DNA of 7,520 bases from positions 1 to 7,520 of the forward strand of contig JBJEPV010000152.1 of the NCBI GenBank assembly GCA_051881415.1, read 5' to 3'. Of the stretch, positions 5,249 to 7,520 are shown piece after piece. The translations under genes and the position numbers were made by a program. The DNA comes from Fimenecus sp051881415. Its GTDB lineage: Bacteria > Bacillota > Clostridia > Oscillospirales > Acutalibacteraceae. The notes under the pieces are model-generated. The model did no database searches. It was given only the letters and a program-made list of their open reading frames with translations, and was not told where the DNA came from. Within the stretch, counting starts at the first letter, position 1. Every line of letters starts with the position of its first letter.

Positions 5249-7339
5249 ATGTCGAAAAAGGGTATTGTTACGGTCATCATTCTTTTGGCAGTTCTGCTTG
5301 CCGCGGCGATTACCGTGGCAGTCGTGTTCCGCACGGGCGGCCCGTATACGGGCAAAGTCACCGAAGCCGAAAGCGGCGCACCCGTCGCGGGCGTAAGTGT
5401 ATCGGACGGCAGAAATGTCGTTAAAACTGACGAAAACGGCTGTTTTACCTTGCGCGGCTGGCGCAAAACGCATTTCATTATGCTCACCGCGCCCGCAGGG
5501 TATACCGCAAAGACCTATGCTATCCGCACGGACAAAGCTATCGAAAGCTATGACTTCACACTTGAAAAATCCGCGATTCCCGACGGGGCGGCGCACAGCT
5601 TTTTGCAGATTTCCGATACTGAAATCGGCGAAAACGGCGCGGGAGAATGGTTGGCGCATGTCAAGTCCGTTGCCGAAACACAAAATGCCGCCTTTTTAAT
5701 TCATACGGGTGACATTTGCTATGAAGCGGGCTTAAAACGCCACATTGAAGATATGAACACCGAAACCATGGGGTTGCCCGTGTACTATTGCATCGGCAAC
5801 CACGATTATGTGGACGGCGCCTACGGTGAGGCGTTGTTTGAAAGCCTGTACGGCCCGACCTGGTATTCGTTTGAGGTCGGCAATCTGCATTATATCGTCA
5901 CGCCGTTCGGCCGCGGCGCAGATAAACTGTCGCGGTACAGCAAGCGGGATTGCTTACTGTGGCTCAAAAACGATTTGAAAAATACCGACCCGAACAAAAA
6001 AATCGTGCTGTTTAACCATACGCAAAGCCCGTCGGACACATATATTTTAAAAAGCGGCGGACTGACGATTGATTTAAAAGCATACAACCTGATTGCGTGG
6101 GTGTTCGGGCATTATCATTATAATTATATCGAGGAAAACAACGGCGTGCTGAATATCAGCGCCCCGCGCCCCGACTGCGGCGGCATTGACTCGTCGGCGA
6201 GCGGTACGCGGCAGATTTTGATTGACACAGACGGCACGGTTACCACAAAAATGTACTATTACGCGTTTACGGAATCCGCCGCCGCTACGCCGCAAAACGC
6301 CACATGGTCAACCACTTTGGGCGAAAATATTTTGTTCTGTGATACGGTGTATCAAGACGGCAGGGTCTATACCGCCACCGCGCAGGACGATATACCGCGC
6401 GCGTGCGGCATCTATTGCCTGTCCGCCGAGGACGGCAGTGTAATTTGGCAGTATAAAACCAAAAACACCGTCAAAAACAATGTGGTGCTGTCGGGCGAAA
6501 CCCTGTATGCGCAGGACGCGGCGGGCAATGTGTATTGCCTGGCGAAAGACACCGGCGTATTACAATGGACTGTGCAGGTCAACCTCGGCAATGCGCTTGC
6601 GACAAGCTCGGCGCTGTGCGTGGCGAACGGCACGGTGTTTGCCGGCGGCGCGGCGGGTGTAACGGCGTTGCAGGCGGACACGGGTAAGGTGCTTTGGGAG
6701 AATATCCGCAACAAAGGCGAGGCGTCGCCTGCGGAATTCCTTGTCACGGGCAACAAGTTGATTGTCAGTTCCCATTGGGACGCGCTGGTCGCCTTGGATA
6801 CCGCAACGGGCCAACAACTTTGGGAGAATAAGGACAGTGACATTCGTTTTCGCTCCTCCACCCCGATTGCGGTGGATGAAAACACCCTGTTGGTTGCCGA
6901 CAGCGGCGCCATTATGCTGGTGAACGCCGACACAGGGGAAATGATAAGCAAAACCGCATTGGAAAATTACAATTTCTCGTCGAGCGCACAGCCCGTGGTA
7001 AACGGCAACACGGCGTATATCGCTACCGCGAACAAAGGCGTTTTGGCGTTCGATTTGACCACGCACGAAATTTTGTGGGAAACGCCCGTCGGCAATGCGT
7101 TGGTCGGCACCGCGCCGTATGTCGGCAAGGCACAGACGGTGGAAAGCACACCGGTTTTGGACGGCGACACCTTGGTCTTCGGCGCGTCGGACGGCAATTT
7201 GTATCGGATCTCCGCTTCGGACGGTACGGTGTTGCAAATTGTTGCAATCGGTGCACCGATTTTCGGCAAAGCCGCCAACGCGGACGGGGATTGGATTGTC
7301 GGCGATTTTGCGGGCAGAGTGACGCGCGTGCAGTTTTAA
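5249..7339 (+). CDS. Membrane-anchored metallophosphoesterase fused to PQQ-like beta-propeller
   Basis: This 696-residue protein has a KK-flanked N-terminal hydrophobic helix (about 5-27) acting as a signal anchor, so the rest should be extracytoplasmic. Residues 31-95 form a small beta domain (GKVTEAESGAPVAGV...TDENG-FTL) like the MetallophosN or carboxypeptidase-regulatory fold. A calcineurin-like phosphoesterase follows, with metal-site motifs D123-T-E125, G154-D155, G183-N-H-D186, N256-H257 and G287-H-Y-H290. Motif I normally reads D-x-H; here Glu125 replaces His. Residues 351-696 are a PQQ_2/BamB-like propeller with about 40-53 residue repeats, carrying D-G/T-G-x-x-x-W at W400, W440, W483, W525 and W610 and degenerate versions near 566 and 663. 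The C-terminal partial repeat could pair with residues 351-360 to close the ring. The true substrate is unknown: a phosphoester outside the membrane is expected from the family, and the propeller may bind a partner or wall polymer. No PQQ dehydrogenase active site is evident. It is a single-gene unit with its own promoter and terminator. Confidence 0.9.
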   Translation: MSKKGIVTVIILLAVLLAAAITVAVVFRTGGPYTGKVTEAESGAPVAGVSVSDGRNVVKTDENGCFTLRGWRKTHFIMLTAPAGYTAKTYAIRTDKAIESYDFTLEKSAIPDGAAHSFLQISDTEIGENGAGEWLAHVKSVAETQNAAFLIHTGDICYEAGLKRHIEDMNTETMGLPVYYCIGNHDYVDGAYGEALFESLYGPTWYSFEVGNLHYIVTPFGRGADKLSRYSKRDCLLWLKNDLKNTDPNKKIVLFNHTQSPSDTYILKSGGLTIDLKAYNLIAWVFGHYHYNYIEENNGVLNISAPRPDCGGIDSSASGTRQILIDTDGTVTTKMYYYAFTESAAATPQNATWSTTLGENILFCDTVYQDGRVYTATAQDDIPRACGIYCLSAEDGSVIWQYKTKNTVKNNVVLSGETLYAQDAAGNVYCLAKDTGVLQWTVQVNLGNALATSSALCVANGTVFAGGAAGVTALQADTGKVLWENIRNKGEASPAEFLVTGNKLIVSSHWDALVALDTATGQQLWENKDSDIRFRSSTPIAVDENTLLVADSGAIMLVNADTGEMISKTALENYNFSSSAQPVVNGNTAYIATANKGVLAFDLTTHEILWETPVGNALVGTAPYVGKAQTVESTPVLDGDTLVFGASDGNLYRISASDGTVLQIVAIGAPIFGKAANADGDWIVGDFAGRVTRVQF

Positions 7340-7380
7340 CGCCCAATCTGCGCCCGATAGGCAAAAAATTGTATAAAAAC

Positions 7381-7429
7381 AAAAAAGCGGGGGCATTTTC
7401 CGAACACGGAAAATGCCCCCCGCTTTTTT
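7381..7429. terminator. Strong, potentially bidirectional terminator after gene 5
   Basis: A long stem pairs 7381-7402 with 7407-7429 around the loop AACA, with one bulged C. The GCGGGGGCATTTTCCG core is flanked by six As on the left and six Ts on the right, so it can terminate transcription from either side. It lies 41 bp after the gene 5 stop. Confidence 0.95.
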
Positions 7430-7445
7430 GCGAAATTTTTATTTA

Positions 7446-7520
7446 GCGGCGTAGCCGCAATCCTTTTATTCCTCCCTCTGACGAGGGTCGACTCCCTCAC
7501 AGTGTGAGGGAGATGTCGCG
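7446..7520. repeat. CTCCCTC-type hairpin repeat cluster at window end
   Basis: Three hairpins follow in a row: GCGGC/GCCGC (7446-7450, 7454-7458), CCCTC/GAGGG (7474-7478, 7483-7487), and a perfect 9-bp CTCCCTCAC/GTGAGGGAG (7492-7500, 7504-7512). No coding signal is present. This resembles the CTCCCTC...GAGGGAG intergenic repeats of gut Clostridia and is a different family from the GTAGGGG repeats. It runs off the window. Confidence 0.7.

Noticed and set aside
4759..5487. Long minus-strand open frame (242 codons)
   Set aside because: It covers three different repeat modules, a promoter, a leader and the antisense of gene 5. It contains the spurious CHSERSE/FVILNEVKDL-type strings produced by the GTCATTCTG repeat.
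6560..7396. Minus-strand open frame opposite the end of gene 5 (278 codons)
   Set aside because: It is antisense to the PQQ-like propeller, starts inside the terminator, and has shadow-type composition.
7075..7446. Plus-strand frame overlapping the gene 5 end and terminator
   Set aside because: It is out of frame with the propeller and runs through the terminator hairpin; there is no start signal.

Overview
The window looks like a chromosomal segment of a gut-type Clostridia (Firmicutes) bacterium, plausibly Oscillospirales or a relative. This is an inference. It rests on Gram-positive style lipoprotein signals, strong GGAGG ribosome binding sites, a DegV protein, a PrsA-like lipoprotein, and interspersed GTAGGGG-hairpin and GTCATTCTG repeats of the kind common in that group. 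Base composition is roughly even by eye. No tRNA, rRNA, CRISPR array, transposase or phage gene is visible. All five protein genes are on the + strand.

Layout: Positions 1-94 are the edge of an interspersed repeat cluster. A good extended -10 promoter (142-170) and a leader of about 125 nt with an elongated hairpin follow. Then comes a tightly packed four-gene cluster: (1) a lipoprotein with a repetitive Asp/Asn/Gly-rich stalk and a seven-repeat beta-propeller (301-2043); (2) a six-TM membrane protein resembling the YjdF/DUF2238 family (2086-2814); (3) a DegV/FakB-type fatty-acid-binding protein (2789-3640), overlapping gene 2 by 26 bp; (4) a PrsA/SurA-like lipoprotein with a degenerate or missing parvulin domain (3658-4560). 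A rho-independent terminator (4598-4628) closes the cluster.

Positions 4629-5035 hold no credible gene. They are a mosaic of hairpin repeats: a 72-bp palindrome, several GTAGGGG-headed hairpins with different stems, and a GTCATTCTG...CAGAATGAC element. A second extended -10 promoter (5033-5061), whose -35 overlaps the last repeat, and a leader of about 180 nt lead into gene 5 (5249-7339). Gene 5 encodes a membrane-anchored extracytoplasmic protein that joins a MetallophosN-like domain, a calcineurin-type phosphoesterase and a PQQ-like beta-propeller. A strong terminator, possibly bidirectional (7381-7429), and another hairpin repeat cluster end the window.

How the genes fit together: three of the five products are predicted outside the membrane, and two of these carry unrelated beta-propellers. 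Genes 1-4 are probably co-transcribed; gene 5 is a separate unit. The PrsA-like protein could help fold exported proteins such as gene 1, but nothing in the sequence proves this. I do not see a clear defence, mobile or biosynthetic system. The most unusual points are the propeller lipoprotein with its tandem stalk, the His-to-Glu change in the phosphoesterase motif I, and the structured repeats whose stems vary while the framework stays constant.
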